Source: SAR324 cluster bacterium JCVI-SC AAA005 (GTDB taxonomy: Bacteria > SAR324 > NAC60-12). From it: 64,000 nt of DNA. The notes below the pieces were generated by a model. It saw only the letters and a list, made by a program, of their open reading frames with translations, ran no database searches and was not told the origin of the DNA. Of this stretch, positions 1 through 7,629 are shown in pieces. The translations under genes were made by a program, and so were the position numbers. The stretch spans positions 1-64,000 of the forward strand of contig AGAU01000163.1 of the NCBI GenBank assembly GCA_000224765.2, given 5' to 3'. Numbering within the stretch: position 1 is the first letter of the stretch; each line of letters opens with the position of its first letter.

Positions 1-802
1 AGTGTTCACTGCCAAAGTCTTTATGGCGCAAGCTAATGATCTGTGGGGCATTGGCGTCTGTATTTATCTCTTCCGGTCGAATCATATCTAAGTTGAGGCC
101 GGCCTCCTTAACAGCAGCAGTCAAAGCGTTCATATTGTTCTCAACAGTCTCACCCTTGATTGTCTTGAAATTAACTGTCTTCGACCCTTCTGTAATTGTG
201 ATCTGCTCCCCACGGTCAATAATCTCGTTGGTTAGAGCCAAGGTACCAGTCGCTTGTGCTCGACGAGCTACTTGGGTGATGTGAATAGCATAACCCCTGG
301 GCCCTGAGGCTTCAGTATCTTGGGTAGCACCGACAAACTCCAAATTAGCTCCAGAAACCACACCGTTTGCACCCTTACTTCCATCCAACAAAGTATTTTT
401 CCCAAACTGGGTGTTTTTGGCGATCCGGTTAACTGTGGCCAGGATGTTGTCAATCTCCTGCTGGTCAGCTCTCAGCATGAACTCATCGTTGACTGCTTCG
501 TTAGCTGCATGCACAGCAAGCTGGCGAGCATTGATCAGTGCCGCATTCATTTCGTTAAGTGCGCCTTCTGCTGTCTGCACGAGTGAAATTCCTGATTCGG
601 AGTTATCGATTGCCTGTTTCAAACCAGCTGTCTGAGCGCGTAGTCTCTCGCTGATTACGAGCGCAGCCGGACCATCAGCACCGCGGTTGATCTTCAAACC
701 AGATGATAACCGCTCCATAGTGCGGGCTTGATCCATGTTGTTCAGAATCAAGTTGCGGTGACTATTGATCGCTGGAATGTTTGTGTTAACTCGTAAAGTC
801 AT
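1..802 (-). CDS. fliC: flagellin, 3' end outside window
   Basis: Filament subunit exported through the flagellar type III apparatus. Only the first 267 codons lie in the window; the gene runs off position 1 with no stop. Translating from the ATG at 802 gives a classic D0/D1 start (MTLRVNTNIPAINSHRN, then MERLSSGLKINRGADGPA) and the conserved QLAVHAANEAVND helix. A GGAGGAAC Shine-Dalgarno sits just before the ATG. It is nearly the same protein as the next flagellin (923-2464) through residue 260, so the two look like a recent tandem duplication. The leader upstream carries a 10-bp hairpin with a GGA loop. Identity as flagellin is certain; which filament role it has cannot be told. Confidence 0.95.
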   Translation of the reverse strand, partial: MTLRVNTNIPAINSHRNLILNNMDQARTMERLSSGLKINRGADGPAALVISERLRAQTAGLKQAIDNSESGISLVQTAEGALNEMNAALINARQLAVHAANEAVNDEFMLRADQQEIDNILATVNRIAKNTQFGKNTLLDGSKGANGVVSGANLEFVGATQDTEASGPRGYAIHITQVARRAQATGTLALTNEIIDRGEQITITEGSKTVNFKTIKGETVENNMNALTAAVKEAGLNLDMIRPEEINTDANAPQIISLRHKDFGSEH

Positions 803-856
803 TGTTCCTCCATGAACACTTTTGATGTTGAGAATCTAGATAGATTCTTTGATCTA

Positions 857-881
857 GGGCCGACACTTCCTGTGTCAGCCC
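857..881 (-). promoter_or_regulatory. GGA-loop hairpin in flagellin leader, CsrA-site-like
   Basis: On the minus-strand RNA, ten bases pair with ten bases (one G-U wobble) around the five-base loop AGGAA, 55 nt upstream of the ATG at 802. A hairpin presenting GGA in its loop, flanked by ACA, matches the known CsrA/RsmA recognition pattern. A related hairpin lies in the leader of the next flagellin (2528-2545). A second, perfect 8-bp hairpin at 831-848 sits between this site and the Shine-Dalgarno. CsrA binding is inferred; no csrA gene is in the window. Confidence 0.5.
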
Positions 882-922
882 TTCAATAGCAAATTAGGAA
901 ACCCCTAAAGCAGCCCCCATAC

Positions 923-2464
923 CTAGTTAAGTAATTGTAAAATCGCCTGTGACCTTGCATTTGCTTGGGCCAGCATCGCAGTCGCTGAATCAGTCATGAT
1001 CTGATTGCGAGTAAACGCAGTCATCTCTGCAGCCATGTCGGCATCTCGAATCACTGACTCTGAATTCATCACGTTCTCATGTGCAATCCGCAGATAGTTC
1101 AGATTGCTCTCCAGGTTGTTCTTTTGGAAGGCACCAATTTCACCACGGGTAGAAGACACTTCTTCCAGTGCTCGATCCAAAACTCGCATTGCATCCTGAG
1201 CCTTCAATGCATCTGTCACATCAATTTCTGCTAAAGAAGAAAAACCACTGTTGTTGTCAACACCAGTTCCCAAACTGTTTGTTCTCATATTGCGCAATGC
1301 CAACGAAGTCGTCTGCTCAGCATTTGAGCCAATCTGGAAAACCAATGAGTTCTGCGACAGTGAAATCGTTCCTGCCTTGACTGGCACCAAGTTACCCATG
1401 AGTGCCTGTGAAACTTGGTCATCTTGTGTTCCTGGCTGTGGCAAATCAGCAGGGTTCGGCTGGAATGGAAGCGCTTCGCCAGTATAGCGAATAGCTAAAC
1501 CCTCGGTATTCGTATTGCCTGTATTTCCACTCAATACCTGACCTTTACCTGTTGCTTCCTCTCCATTGATTTCACCCTGTACGTCTAGTCCATTGTCAAT
1601 GGTATCGTATACATCTGATTGTGTTGAGACCAAGCCAGCTGTTCTACTTGAGACTTTGAAAGAATGCTCACTACCGAATTGCTGATGTCGTAGACTAATA
1701 ATCTGAGGAGCATTTGCATCGGTGGTTCGTTCCTCAGGACGGATCAGGTCAACATTTAGCCCAGCTTCCTTAATTGCAGCACTCAATGCGTTGAGGTTAT
1801 TCTCAACTGTCTCACCCTTGATTGTCTTGAAATTTACTGTCTTGGAACCTTCCGTGATCGTAATCTGCTCCCCTTGGTCAATGATCGTATTGTCCAAAGC
1901 CATAGTACCAGTGACCTGTGCTCGTCTTGCTGCCTGAGTGATGTGGATTTCATAACCGTTTGGGCCAGAACTTTTTGTGCCTTGAGTAGCACCGACGAAC
2001 TCTAGATTTGCTCCAGAAACAACACCTGTCGCACCCTTACTGCCATCCAACAGGTTTTTCTTGCCAAATTGAGTGTTTTGGGCAATTCGGTTGACTGTGG
2101 CCAAGATATTATCAATTTCTTGCTGGTCAGCTCTCAGCATAAACTCATCGTTGACCGCCTCGTTGGCCGCATGAACAGCCAGTTGACGAGCGTTAATCAG
2201 TGCTGAGCTGACCTCATCCAGTGCGGCTTCAGCAGTTTGTACCAATGAAACTCCAGCTTCAGAGTTATCGATTGCCTGTTTCAGCCCAGCAGTCTGAGCT
2301 CGCAGTCGCTCACTAATCACCAAGGAAGCTGGACCATCAGCGCCACGATTAATTTTTAATCCAGAAGACAATCGCTCCATGGTCTTAGCTTGCTCAGTGT
2401 TGTTGATGATCAAGTTTCGATGGCTGTTGATTGCCGGCATGTTGGTATTGACTCGTAGTGACAC
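923..2464 (-). CDS. fliC: flagellin
   Basis: Flagellar filament protein, 513 aa. N-terminal D0/D1 has RVNTNMPAINSHRN and RLSSGLKINRGADGPA. The middle carries two flagellin-IN type stretches (GEQITITEGSKTVNFKTIKG and DVQGEINGEEATGKGQ). C-terminal D1/D0 has ESVIRDADMAAEM, FTRNQIM and MLAQANARSQAILQLLN. There are no cysteines, as usual for flagellins. The start is GTG at 2464, chosen because it puts the standard flagellin N-terminus right behind a GGAGGAACT Shine-Dalgarno. The leader has a GGA-loop hairpin and can also pair with the start codon. Its neighbours on both sides are flagellins on the same strand. Confidence 0.97.
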   Translation of the reverse strand: MSLRVNTNMPAINSHRNLIINNTEQAKTMERLSSGLKINRGADGPASLVISERLRAQTAGLKQAIDNSEAGVSLVQTAEAALDEVSSALINARQLAVHAANEAVNDEFMLRADQQEIDNILATVNRIAQNTQFGKKNLLDGSKGATGVVSGANLEFVGATQGTKSSGPNGYEIHITQAARRAQVTGTMALDNTIIDQGEQITITEGSKTVNFKTIKGETVENNLNALSAAIKEAGLNVDLIRPEERTTDANAPQIISLRHQQFGSEHSFKVSSRTAGLVSTQSDVYDTIDNGLDVQGEINGEEATGKGQVLSGNTGNTNTEGLAIRYTGEALPFQPNPADLPQPGTQDDQVSQALMGNLVPVKAGTISLSQNSLVFQIGSNAEQTTSLALRNMRTNSLGTGVDNNSGFSSLAEIDVTDALKAQDAMRVLDRALEEVSSTRGEIGAFQKNNLESNLNYLRIAHENVMNSESVIRDADMAAEMTAFTRNQIMTDSATAMLAQANARSQAILQLLN

Positions 2465-2546
2465 AGTTCCTCCTTGAATCTGATTGGGTAGGTGTATTTA
2501 TCGTATTGGCGTTAATCGACCAAGGTATGACACCTCCCTGTGTCAC
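2459..2546 (-). promoter_or_regulatory. flagellin leader: GGA-loop hairpin that can also pair with the start codon
   Basis: In the minus-strand RNA a 6-bp stem (plus-strand 2528-2533 with 2540-2545) holds the loop AGGGAG. The 5' arm of this stem (GUGACACAG, plus-strand 2538-2546) is also perfectly complementary over 9 bases to CUGUGUCAC at 2459-2467, which contains the GUG start codon of the flagellin ending at 923. The two pairings exclude each other, so the leader could switch between an open and a closed start site. The complementarity is read directly; regulation is inferred. Confidence 0.4.
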
Positions 2547-2551
2547 CCTCC

Positions 2552-2572
2552 CTACGCTGCAAGTCAGCGTAG
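2552..2572. repeat. perfect 8-bp inverted repeat between flagellins
   Basis: CTACGCTG and CAGCGTAG flank a 5-base loop. It lies just upstream of the GGA-loop hairpin in the same intergenic stretch, between the flagellins at 2716-4257 and 923-2464. It could be part of the downstream leader or of a terminator for the upstream gene. No T-tract follows in either direction. Confidence 0.45.
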
Positions 2573-2604
2573 AAAATGGATATTCAACATCGACGCTTCG
2601 TGCG

Positions 2605-2639
2605 TACTTTCCGAAGACCTGAAAGGTCGTCCGAAAGTA
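2605..2639. repeat. imperfect 16-bp inverted repeat, terminator-like
   Basis: Sixteen-base arms (2605-2620 and 2624-2639, a few mismatches) surround a 3-base loop, about 75 nt past the stop of the flagellin at 2716-4257. The position suits a transcription end or an RNA-stabilising stem. There is no U-run after it in the minus direction, so an intrinsic terminator is only one possibility. Confidence 0.4.
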
Positions 2640-2715
2640 TTCACTCAAATATTCTTGATAATCTAAGTTAGGAATTAAGGTGCCTTGCTGACCAAGGCCT
2701 CCCCATCCTTCTTCA

Positions 2716-4257
2716 TTACTGTAGTAACTGTAGCACTGACTGTGGACGTTGGTTCGCCTGGGCCAGCATAGCCGTCGTGGTTTCCATCATGATCTGGTTG
2801 CGAGTGAACTGGGCCATCTCATCTGCAATGTCTGCATCACGAATCACTGACTCACTCTTACTCAGGTTCTCATAGGCATAGCGCAAGTAACTCAGGTTGC
2901 TTTCTAAATTGTTCTTTTGAAAGGCTCCCAGTCGGGCACGCGTTGCATTAACTTCCTCCAGTGCACGATCCAATACACGCATTGTATCTTGGGCTTTTTC
3001 TGCACTTGTTACATCAATATCCTGAAGTGATTCGAATTCAGAATTATTCCTTACCCCCCGTCCCAACGCCTTGGCCCACATACTCTGAATGGCAAGTATT
3101 GTTGTTTGACCAGCATTCCCCCCAATTTGGAAGTTCAACACCGTCTGAGAGAAAGTCACGCTACCAGTCTGTTTGCCTGATTGGTTCTGCAAGTCACGCT
3201 GAAAATTCATTTCCTTGGTTATACCCAATGGCATGAGCTTGAGGTCATCCTTGCTAAAGCCAACATCTTCACCGGTGTAGCGAATCTGAAGCCCTTCAAC
3301 CTTCTGAGCTCCTGGTCCACCTGTTAAAATTTGACCTTTCCCAACTGCTTCCTCTCCATTGATTTCTCCTTGAACATCTAGACCGTTTTGAACTGTGTCA
3401 TAAACATCTCCTTCTCTTGAGAGAAGACCCGTCGTCGTGCTAGAGACACGGAAAGAGTGCTCACTACCAAAATCCTTATGTTGGAATTCAAGAATTTGTG
3501 GTGCATTTGCATCTGTCTGAATTTGTGGAGTCCGATTCATCCTAATCCGTAGACCTGCCTCCGCAATCGCCTTCTCTAATGCATTCAAGTTAGTTTCAAC
3601 TGTCTCTCCCTTAATAGTCTGAAAAGTAACTGTCTTACTTCCTTCACTTAGTGTGATTTGTTCGCCTCGATCAATGATTGAATTATCAAGTGCTAATGAG
3701 CCTCGGATAATTGCCTGAGTTGCTGCCTGACGAATCATTACTTCATAACCACGCCGACCAGAGCCTTTTGTTCTTTCATTTGCTCCCACATATTCCAAAT
3801 TCTCTCCAGTCGTCACACCGTTACCACCCTTGCTCCCATCTAGTAGAGTCTTAGTCCCATATTGGGTATTTGACGCAATTCGATTGACTGTGCTGAGAAT
3901 GTTTTCAATCTCGTGCTGATCTGCTTGAAGCATATACTCATCATTCACCGCTTCGTTGGCGGCATGAACGGCTAACTGCCTAGCGTTGATCAAGACAGCA
4001 CTTACTTCGTTCAATGCCCCTTCCGCTGTTTGCACCAGAGAGATGCCTGCCTCAGAATTATCGATTGCCTGGCGAACACCACTAATTTGTGCTCTCAAAC
4101 GTTCGCTGACCACTAGGGCCGCAGGGCTGTCTGCACCACGATTGATTTTCTGACCGGAGGAAAGGCGCTCCAGATTTCTTGATGAAACATCATTGTTTTT
4201 TGTTAACATTCTGTGCGCGTTAATCGCAGAAATATTTGTATTGATGCGTATTGACAT
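2716..4257 (-). CDS. fliC: flagellin
   Basis: Filament subunit, 513 aa. The N-terminus reads RINTNISAINAHRMLTKNN, followed by LERLSSGQKINRGADSPA. The QLAVHAANEAVND helix, a GEQITLSEGSKTVTFQTIKG stretch and DVQGEINGEEAVGKGQ mark the variable middle. The C-terminus has ESVIRDADIADEM, FTRNQIM and MLAQANQRPQSVLQLLQ. It has no cysteine. It starts at an ATG behind AGGGG. It lies 81 nt downstream of the 544-aa flagellin and ends about 250 nt before the next one. The central domain differs from its neighbours (for example extra arginines around residues 160-185), so it is a distinct paralog and not a recent copy. Confidence 0.97.
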   Translation of the reverse strand: MSIRINTNISAINAHRMLTKNNDVSSRNLERLSSGQKINRGADSPAALVVSERLRAQISGVRQAIDNSEAGISLVQTAEGALNEVSAVLINARQLAVHAANEAVNDEYMLQADQHEIENILSTVNRIASNTQYGTKTLLDGSKGGNGVTTGENLEYVGANERTKGSGRRGYEVMIRQAATQAIIRGSLALDNSIIDRGEQITLSEGSKTVTFQTIKGETVETNLNALEKAIAEAGLRIRMNRTPQIQTDANAPQILEFQHKDFGSEHSFRVSSTTTGLLSREGDVYDTVQNGLDVQGEINGEEAVGKGQILTGGPGAQKVEGLQIRYTGEDVGFSKDDLKLMPLGITKEMNFQRDLQNQSGKQTGSVTFSQTVLNFQIGGNAGQTTILAIQSMWAKALGRGVRNNSEFESLQDIDVTSAEKAQDTMRVLDRALEEVNATRARLGAFQKNNLESNLSYLRYAYENLSKSESVIRDADIADEMAQFTRNQIMMETTTAMLAQANQRPQSVLQLLQ

Positions 4258-4338
4258 GATGACCCCTAATTCTGGGCAGTAATGAACATTGACGAAATCG
4301 TCAGAACAGATTGAATCCCAAATTTTGCAAACTACTTT

Positions 4339-5973
4339 TTACTGTAAAAGCCTCATCAGGACACTCGGTGCCTGATTCGCCTGAGCCAACATCGCTACGT
4401 TGGCTTCCATCATAATTTGGTTACGGGTGTAGAGCGTCATTTCCTCAGCAACATCTGTATCACGGATGACCGACTCTGCCTTTGTTACATTTTCATGTGC
4501 GCTACGCAGATAGTTCAAATTGCTCTGAAGGTTATTTTTGTGAAACGCCCCCATTCGGCCCCGTGTTCCAGAAACTTCCTGAATTGCCTTGTCAATTAGG
4601 CGAATCGCATCCTGAGCTCCCTGTGTAGTTCGCACATCCAGATCTGCTAAAGATTTGAATCCTGAGAGATTCTCAACTGCTCGAGCCAATCCTTTCGAGG
4701 TGATTTCTCGAATGCCGTGGGTGACAGTTTGGCTCGAATTAGCACCCACCTGGAAGAGCATAGAGTTCTGAGTAACGGTTACAGAGCCAACAAACTCCCC
4801 GCTCTCACTTCCTTTTGAGCCTGTGTAGATAACTTCTAGACCATCCGCCTGTGTGAAAGCTCCTCCTTTGAGAACTTGTCCCTTGCCAAAGGCAACCTCA
4901 CCTTGAATCTTTCCAGCTATATCACGACCATTTTTAATGTCTTGGGGCACATCTGATTCGGCAGCAACTAAGCCAGCAGTCGTACTGGTTACTGAAAAAA
5001 CTGGATCACTCCCATAATCCTCATGACGTAAGGTAATGAACTGCGGCTCATTGGAATCCGTGATATTTGCTGCAGCTGTCCGGATATCTTCTGCATTCAA
5101 ACCAACTTCACGTAAAGCTGTAGCCACATCTTCTTGATGAAGTACTTCTTCCAGAGCATCAGCATTGTTGTGCACTCCAACGATCCGATGGCGAATGCTT
5201 GATCGTAGATCACTATCCTCTAGCAAGGACTCCAGCTTCTGCTGATTAGGCAGCACCAATTCAACAGCGATGTTTGAATCAGCCATTGTTTTCTTCAGCG
5301 CATTCAGATTTGCCTCTACTGTTTCCCCACGCAGGGTATTGAAAGTAATTGTCTTTCCATCTTCTTCAATGGTGATCTGCTCACCACGGTCGATAATTTC
5401 GTTTGTAAGTGCGATGGTTCCGGTCAACTTTGAACGTGTGGCTGCTTCTACAACTTCAATTTTATAGCCCCCAAGACCAGAACCTTTTGTCTGCTCGTTT
5501 GCACTAACAAATTCTAGGTTAGCACCACTGGTCACTCCGTTAGCCCCTCGACTGCCGTCAAGCAAGTGTTTCTTACCATATTGAGCATCACGAGAGATCC
5601 GGTCGATCATTCCCAAAATATTGTTAATTTCCTCTTGATCCGCATGGAGCATCTCATCATCATTCACAGCCTCGTTAGCAGCATGGACTGCTAACTGACG
5701 CATTGTCACTAAGGACGCACTTACTTCGTTTAGTGCACCTTCTGCTGTTTGAACCATTGCAATACCAATCTCAGAGTTATCAATGGCTTGCCGCAGACCG
5801 CCGATCTGGGCACGCAGCTTCTCTGAAACAACCAATGAAGCTGGACCATCAGCTGCTTGATTAATCTTCATGCCTGAGGAAAGTCGCTGTAATGTCTTGT
5901 TTGTCACATCATTATTGTTCACCAAATTGCGATGTGCATTCAGTGCAGCAATGTTATGTTTAATTCGCATCAT
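4339..5973 (-). CDS. fliC: flagellin, long form with inserted helical segment
   Basis: Filament subunit, 544 aa. N-terminus MRIKHNIAALNAHRNLVNNN, then LQRLSSGMKINQAADGPA. C-terminus has ESVIRDTDVAEEM, YTRNQIMMEANVAMLAQAN and a VLMRLLQ end. Compared with the 513-aa paralogs it carries an insertion of roughly 50 residues near residue 245 (from QKLESLLEDSDLRSS to LNAEDIRTAA), predicted helical and charged, in the surface-exposed middle. Two in-frame ATGs (5973 and 5970) are available. The MRI start matches the family better, so 5970 may be the real one. An intergenic stretch of 183 nt separates it from the divergent flagellin upstream. No cysteine. Confidence 0.96.
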   Translation of the reverse strand: MMRIKHNIAALNAHRNLVNNNDVTNKTLQRLSSGMKINQAADGPASLVVSEKLRAQIGGLRQAIDNSEIGIAMVQTAEGALNEVSASLVTMRQLAVHAANEAVNDDEMLHADQEEINNILGMIDRISRDAQYGKKHLLDGSRGANGVTSGANLEFVSANEQTKGSGLGGYKIEVVEAATRSKLTGTIALTNEIIDRGEQITIEEDGKTITFNTLRGETVEANLNALKKTMADSNIAVELVLPNQQKLESLLEDSDLRSSIRHRIVGVHNNADALEEVLHQEDVATALREVGLNAEDIRTAAANITDSNEPQFITLRHEDYGSDPVFSVTSTTAGLVAAESDVPQDIKNGRDIAGKIQGEVAFGKGQVLKGGAFTQADGLEVIYTGSKGSESGEFVGSVTVTQNSMLFQVGANSSQTVTHGIREITSKGLARAVENLSGFKSLADLDVRTTQGAQDAIRLIDKAIQEVSGTRGRMGAFHKNNLQSNLNYLRSAHENVTKAESVIRDTDVAEEMTLYTRNQIMMEANVAMLAQANQAPSVLMRLLQ

Positions 5974-6156
5974 GGTGGCACTCCAGCGAAAGATTATTTA
6001 AATTTTCGATATAATTGAAATAACTAAGATTTATAAAATTTTCTGCATCGACCTTTCAATGGGCCTCTTTTCTTGAATTTTTCCCGACTGGAGCATCTCC
6101 AACTCCACATCAAGAAAATTCGTATTTCCGTATGCGGCTAGTTCACCGCAGTCATT

Positions 6157-7590
6157 TTAGTCCAGCAAAGACTGCAAAGAAGTCGTTGAGTGACTGGCCT
6201 GTGCCTGCAATCCACTCATTTGGTCCTCCTGCATCAGTTTTGAAGTAGCAATCGCAGCGGCATGAGCCTGGTGCTCGTTGTTCAATTGCTCAGCTTCTGG
6301 AACCAACTTGGTATGTTTTTCACGCAACTGCACCAGTTGTCCTTGAAGTCGGTATGTCCGAAAGCTCCCAACATCTTCCAACTGACCGTAGATTTCTTGC
6401 TTGGCTTGTTCAATCAAGAGCAGTGCATCCTTACCACCCTGTGCGGTAGTGATATTCAAGTCACCCAGATTTTCGAACCCTGAAGGGTTTGGCACGTGTC
6501 TCCCCAAATCTGCAATGCAAACACTCCGCATATTGAGCCGTAATGGAGCGGCATGACTGCCGAAGCGTAAAGCATTTTGAAACAGGGAAACTGAACCGTA
6601 TAGTGGCACCTGTACCTGGGGAGTTCGACCGTTAATTCTTAAGCAGACTCCACTAACTCGACCAGAGCCGGTCGGCACATAAAGAAATGGGCCTTTACCC
6701 AAGGCTTCCACACCATCAATCTGACCAGCCACGTCAACGCCAGGATTAGCTTTGCGAACTGTACCTTGTTTGGAGCCAAGGATTCCCGGAGTAGAACTCG
6801 CCACTTCAAAAGTAGGTTCACTACCCCAATATTGATGTTCAACCTCCAGTAGCTGCTCTGTTCGCAGCTTCACATTAAGAGGTAATCCGACTCTCTGTAG
6901 TTCGTAATTCAATCGCTTCAAAAATTGTTGGTGATCTTCGTCCTGTTGGGCTCTGAAGCGGTGCTGTTTTTGTTTTTCACGGAACCAGAGTTGCTCCCCA
7001 GCGTGAAGTAGATCTAGGGTCAGTGGTTGTAGTCCGAGTAAAGTTGATGGGGCTGGAGCCCTGGAAACGAGTACATCATAACCAGATACTGGCGCTGTCA
7101 GTGTTTCTGCTGTAGCAGAAACAAACTCTAAGTACTCACCCTGAGCTACTCCATGTACCTCATGGCTGCCGTCGAGCAGTTTTTCAGGACCGTAGCTTGT
7201 CACTTCAGCAATGTGATCAATGTTGAGGAGCACGTTTTCCAGTTCACGTTGATCGGCGTTTCTTAAAACTAAATTGTTTTCCATTCCGGTTGAGGCGTAG
7301 CTAGCCAGTTTCTGTAACTGTTCCAGTAACCTTAGCAACTCGTGGAGTGCTACTTCTGCTGTTTGGATCAGTGAAATCCCGGCCTCTCCGTCAACGATAA
7401 TCCTAGTCAACCCTGCCACCTGGGCCTGCAATCGTGGTGGGATCACCAATGAGACAGGTCCATCCTGATGTGGTACTGCGGTCTCTCCTTGCAGTCGCTT
7501 GGCGTGACGGTTTTCATTCCGCTTGCGTTGCTGCTGTTGTTGGAAGGCCCCTGGCGGAGACAGGCCTTCTTTAATATTCAGGGAATTCAT
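6157..7590 (-). CDS. highly divergent flagellin-family protein
   Basis: Intact 477-aa reading frame inside the flagellin array, 39 nt behind the 533-aa flagellin and with a good AGAGGAT ribosome site. The flagellin frame is recognisable: GEAGISLIQTAEVALHELL, NADQRELENVLLNIDHIAEV, LLDGSHEVHGVAQGEYLEFV, GVDVAGQIDGVEALGKG and DLNITTAQGGKDALLLIEQA match paralog positions. The parts that normally polymerise are replaced. The N-terminal RxNxNxxAxNAHR helix is a Gln/Arg-rich sequence (FQQQQQRKRNENRHAKR), and the C-terminal RDAD and FTRNQI motifs are gone although the length of that segment is kept. It has two cysteines. It may be a minor filament or cap-associated subunit, a non-polymerising regulator, or an early pseudogene that has not yet acquired stops. 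Membership of the family is firm; function is unknown. Confidence 0.85.
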   Translation of the reverse strand: MNSLNIKEGLSPPGAFQQQQQRKRNENRHAKRLQGETAVPHQDGPVSLVIPPRLQAQVAGLTRIIVDGEAGISLIQTAEVALHELLRLLEQLQKLASYASTGMENNLVLRNADQRELENVLLNIDHIAEVTSYGPEKLLDGSHEVHGVAQGEYLEFVSATAETLTAPVSGYDVLVSRAPAPSTLLGLQPLTLDLLHAGEQLWFREKQKQHRFRAQQDEDHQQFLKRLNYELQRVGLPLNVKLRTEQLLEVEHQYWGSEPTFEVASSTPGILGSKQGTVRKANPGVDVAGQIDGVEALGKGPFLYVPTGSGRVSGVCLRINGRTPQVQVPLYGSVSLFQNALRFGSHAAPLRLNMRSVCIADLGRHVPNPSGFENLGDLNITTAQGGKDALLLIEQAKQEIYGQLEDVGSFRTYRLQGQLVQLREKHTKLVPEAEQLNNEHQAHAAAIATSKLMQEDQMSGLQAQASHSTTSLQSLLD

Positions 7591-7629
7591 GACATCCTCT
7601 GAGGGTTAGCTTCAGGATTAAGGATCAGC

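Noticed and set aside
5971..5992. TGGCAC as a sigma-54 -24 element for a flagellin
   Set aside because: It is on the plus strand, opposite to the gene, and no matching -12 element follows.
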